In this document: in pieces, positions 9,227-12,244 of the stretch | Position numbering within the stretch: the first letter of the stretch is position 1 | Layout: every line of letters begins with the position of its first letter | Notes under the pieces: generated by a model | What the model was told of the DNA's origin: nothing | Seen by the model: only the letters and a program-made list of their open reading frames with translations | Databases searched by the model: none | Program-made: the position numbers and the translations under genes | Assembly (NCBI GenBank): GCA_020747015.1 | Contig: JAGTJM010000172.1 | Coordinates: 1 to 12,244, forward strand | Source: Pyrenochaeta sp. MPI-SDFR-AT-0127 | Lineage: Eukaryota; Ascomycota; Dothideomycetes; Pleosporales; Cucurbitariaceae | Direction: 5' to 3' | Length of the DNA: 12,244 nt

Positions 9227-9303
9227 ACCGCTATAATACTACGCCTCTACCGCTATAATACTACGCCTCTACCGCTATAATACTACGCCTCTACCGCTAT
9301 AAT
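9227..9303 (+). repeat. 22-bp tandem repeat, 3.5 copies, inside the Dicer relic
   Basis: Three identical copies of accgctataatactacgcct plus ct (9227-9248, 9249-9270, 9271-9292) and a partial fourth to 9303. They lie between the ILGLSTSP and LGP*VANFF segments of the helicase region, where Dicer proteins have a variable linker. Three units make 66 bp, which keeps frame. The copies are identical despite surrounding mutation, so the expansion probably followed RIP or is very recent. Confidence 0.9.
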
Positions 9304-11010
9304 ATACTAAAATACGTTTATTTTCTAGAAGTTTAGAAACTAGAATACGTGCTATATATTATAGAAGAAGTATCTATTCTAAGTAGTAAACTCTATATAC
9401 TATATTAGGTATACTATCGCATTTTAATAGAAGATATATTACTACTAGTTATAGTAAGAAGCTTAGGTAAGCCTAAAATAGCTTAATATTACTATTCTCT
9501 AGAATAGGTAGATTAGGTAAAGAAATTTTATAGAAAGGTAATATATATATATATAAAGAGCTAGGGCCTTAGGTAGCTAATTTCTTTATTTTTTATACTA
9601 TTAAGTTACTTAGGAGTAAGATTAATCTAGGGATAATATCTAGATATTATCTAAGCTAAAAGGACGAGATAAGGTCCTAGTTACTAGGAATCTTTTAGGA
9701 TAATAAGTTTACTTAACTATTAGCGGCGCTCTCGCCCTAGAGTTAGCTATTATTAAAAGTCTAATAACTACTAATATTTCTAGACCGTAAAGATCCTTAA
9801 GAATATTCTAGACTAATTTTTATATAATAGAGGGTAATAGTTAGTATTTTATATATATTTCTCTCTATATATCCTAAGACTATAGGGCACTTTAACTACG
9901 CGACTTTTATTAGGTAGTTAAGTAGCGCTTAGAAGTAATATACCTTATCTAAGCTTTTTAACTTATAAATATAAAATAATAATATAGCTAAGTTTTAGGT
10001 AGATAAGTAGTACCTTATTATTATAACTAATATACTTAAGGAAGGGCTTAATATAATAGCCTATAATCTTATAATCTATTTTAATCTACCTCTAATATTA
10101 AAGTTATTTATATAGTAATAGAGTTAGGTAAGGATAGAAAGGTCTAAGTTTACTATTATACTACTATAGGATAGTAATTAGAATAACTTTATTACTTAGT
10201 AAGAGCTTAAGAAGTAATTAATTAAAGTATATTAAAATAAGTATAGAGTAAAGATTAAAACTACCTTATTAGAAAGCTAAGAGGAGTAAATTAATAATAT
10301 ACTTTATATTAAATCGACTAGGTATATTATACTAGATATTTCTATAGTAATCTAACTATATCTATAGGGTATACTTAATAGCTAAAACAGCTATAGTATA
10401 TCTTTACTATTTTTGCACTAGGCTATCTAAGTAACCGTATATTAAGATATAACTAGAGTTCTTATTTAATAAAGATATTATAGGCCTTATCGCCTATACT
10501 ATTACCCTTCTAAGCTATATTAAAATATCTATATAGTTAGTAAAAGGAAAATAGGTATAGTAAATAGAATAGGTAGTAATAAAGGATATAGTATTCTAGT
10601 ACTATATTATCCTATTTTATACTAGCCTCTTAAATAATAATCTTCTCCTATTAACCTATAATTAGTAGGATTAGTTTAAGGTACCGTAGGAGTTATAAGT
10701 AAGAATATCTAGGAGTACGCGGGTACGTCCCTTTATATAAATAGCTAAGGCGTAGATAGACGTATATTTCTACTAGAGCTTAATAATAGTCCGTAAGAAC
10801 TAAGCTAGCTAGGAGGAGCCGTTATCTATAAATTATCGTTCTAGTATAGCTACCCTATATTCTATCTTTCCTATTATACTAGGATATATAGATAATACTT
10901 AAGGTTAAGATAGTAGACTTAGTTTAGTTAGCCTTAGTTAGCTATACTATATTAGAGAACCTAAGGGATATTACTTATCTTATTAATAGGTTAACCTATT
11001 TAGATTAAAT

Positions 11011-11028
11011 TAGTAGTAGTAGTAGTAA
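11011..11028 (+). repeat. TAG trinucleotide run, probable mutated polyglutamine codons
   Basis: Five TAG codons followed by TAA, in the same frame as the Dicer dimerisation domain. C-to-T change of CAG and CAA codons would produce exactly this, so it is best read as a former six-residue glutamine tract rather than a regulatory microsatellite. Confidence 0.5.
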
Positions 11029-11310
11029 GGATTTTATAGTTCTATTTAGCCTAAGTATAGTAGATAATAAGCTATTAGACTAGCTATATACTAAGTACGG
11101 AAGGGTAAGTATATTAGATACTTTAAGAATAAATAAGTAGCCTACTAATAGACTTATAAAATCGTCTAGACTTCCTAGGTTACCTTATATCTTCTCTAAT
11201 TATCTTATTAAAGGTAAGGATAGAGATAGTATATAGATTACGTATATACCTCTTCTAAAGCGCTAGAACTTTAAAATACTAAATACTTTAGCGGCGAATA
11301 GGGTAGCTAA

Positions 11311-11476
11311 TAGGTATAGGTTAGGTTAGGGTTAGGTTACCTTATATAATACCTAGACCTAACCTATACTCCTACCTATATTTTATAGTCTAAGCTTAGG
11401 TTAGGTTTAGGTTAGGTTATACTAACTATAGGTTAGGTCTAGGTTAGGGTTAGGTATATAGCTAGGTTTAGTTTAG
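11311..11476 (+). repeat. Degenerate telomere-like TTAGG/TTAGGG repeats with an inverted segment
   Basis: Clusters of TTAGG, TTAGGG and TTTAGG units occur at 11311-11340, 11395-11419 and 11429-11476. A complementary-strand cluster lies at 11351-11376. A perfect 12-bp inverted pair (tataggttaggt at 11315-11326, acctaacctata at 11357-11368) could form a hairpin. The canonical TTAGGG telomere unit appears only sporadically. This could be an old interstitial telomere tract, or T/G-rich low-complexity DNA made telomere-like by RIP (TTGGG becomes TTAGG). Confidence 0.6.
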
Positions 11477-11480
11477 GTAT

Positions 11481-12244
11481 TAGAAAGTAAATTCTTTATA
11501 TTTTCTATAAGCTAGCTACTTAGTATTATATAATTAGGGAATTTTTTATAATAAATTATTATAGTACTTAAACTTTTCGATTAATTATATCTAAGTAGTA
11601 TAATATCTACTAACTTAGATCTTAAGCTAAATAAACCTATACTACCCTACCTCCTTTTATAGACTAGTTATAGTACTAATTAATAGTATTAATAATAAGA
11701 AAAGCGGGTATTTAGTACTATTACCTAATATTTATTATAGTAGTACTTAGCTAGCTAGGAATCCTTAACCTAAATTATAACCCTCTTAGTATAGATAGTA
11801 TTTATATTATAATCTATTAGTATTAGTATATAGCTATTATAAAGAACTATAATAAATACCCTCTATATACCTAGTAAGTATAGCCTTATATACCTCCTAA
11901 AGTACTTCTAGGATACTAGATTAGATATATATATTTCTATAACTAGTTATATTAGCTATAATCTTATAGACTATATATAAAAAGGGGAGCTTAAGTAGAA
12001 GTAGATCTATACTTTTCTAGTATTAGTAGATCTCTTAGAGTATAACTACTATATATCTTATTAGGATAGAACTATAATAAGTAGATAAAATAACTTACTA
12101 CCTACTTTAAAGTAATAGGGCCTCTTCTTCCTAGTACCTTTACTAGCCTTACCTAGCTTTTTAACTAGAGCCTTATAAGGGCTTTACTAAGAGTCTTACT
12201 ACTAGTCTTACTACCTTTATAGTAGGTCTCTTATAGGAAGTTAT
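11481..12244. other. Saturated RIP DNA, content unrecognised
   Basis: This end of the window contains no CA and no TG dinucleotide on reading through it, so all likely targets are mutated. All frames are full of TAA and TAG. I could not recognise Dicer RNase III domains, a reverse transcriptase or a transposase in either direction. It may be the continuation of the Dicer relic or a separate repeat. Confidence 0.5.

Larger units (their letters stand above)
8389..11300 (+). pseudogene. Dicer-like gene (DCL2-type), heavily RIP-mutated relic
   Basis: Dicer cleaves double-stranded RNA into small RNAs for silencing. The relic begins VLDPKELRFRPY (8404-8439), then MLKRSIEGNTIIV. The segment from 8488 to 8535 may be a 48-nt intron. 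A Walker A motif follows, now DTSSGKT (8539-8559, family DTGSGKT). FLAPIVALY (8725-8751) matches the FLAPTVALC motif, and IISTYAIL is at 8881-8904. LALLIF is followed by AAT AAA (8962) where Asp-Glu of DEAH is expected. After a frame change, ILGLSTSPIL (9102-9131) and LGP*VANFFIF (9561-9593) are readable. Helicase-C reads TNILKEGLN at 10026-10052, with stops over the QRRGRAR motif (10113-10133). In another frame comes the dimerisation domain: YLYYFCTRLSK (10399-10431) and IKDIVF*YYIILFYTSLLNNNLL (10579-10647). Weak similarity continues to about 11270 (RLDFL, then VRIEIVYRLR). I found neither RNase III domain. Motifs favour DCL2 over DCL1, but that is inference. Confidence 0.87.

Noticed and set aside
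10867..10890. GYIDNT resembling a mutated reverse-transcriptase YVDD box
   Set aside because: No other reverse-transcriptase motif surrounds it, and the frame is continuous with the Dicer dimerisation domain upstream.
11311..11476. A true chromosome end
   Set aside because: The repeats are degenerate, occur in both orientations, and are followed by at least 760 bp of other sequence.
1..12244. tRNA, rRNA or CRISPR features
   Set aside because: I saw no cloverleaf-like sequence with A and B boxes, no conserved rRNA stretch, and no regularly spaced repeats with unique spacers. The 22-bp repeat has no spacers.

Overview
The window looks like an accessory region of a filamentous ascomycete (Pezizomycotina). 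The evidence is a spliced HET-domain gene with short fungal introns, fungal Fot1/pogo and Tc1-type DNA transposons, an LTR footprint, and two long AT-rich blocks carrying the signature of repeat-induced point mutation (RIP): CA and TG converted to TA on both strands.

Layout. 1-1958 (minus): a largely intact HET (heterokaryon-incompatibility) gene in four exons, whose 3' end runs off the left edge. 1959-2536: non-coding. 2537-4820: a Fot1/pogo transposon whose transposase is destroyed by RIP; all three catalytic Asp codons now read Asn. 4830-6041: a RIP-damaged relic of an unidentified gene, in which mutation density falls from about 5700 onward. 6042-6824: mostly unassigned, with one coding-like stretch. 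6825-8282 (minus): a decayed Tc1 (DD34E) transposon split by a 246-bp element with TG...CA ends and a 5-bp target duplication, most likely a solo LTR. 8389 to about 11300 (plus): a heavily RIP-mutated relic of a Dicer-like gene, probably of the DCL2 type. Its DExD/H helicase, helicase-C and Dicer dimerisation (DSRBF) domains can still be read. About 11311-11476: telomere-like TTAGG/TTAGGG repeats. The rest is saturated RIP DNA without recognisable content.

The most notable content is the Dicer relic: an RNA-silencing gene that appears to have been destroyed by RIP, another genome-defence system. RIP acts on duplicated DNA, so an intact or second copy probably existed when it was mutated. None of the RIP-block genes can be functional. 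The only plausibly working gene in the window is the HET gene.

Gene models are hand-built from reading frames and splice signals. No database search was possible.
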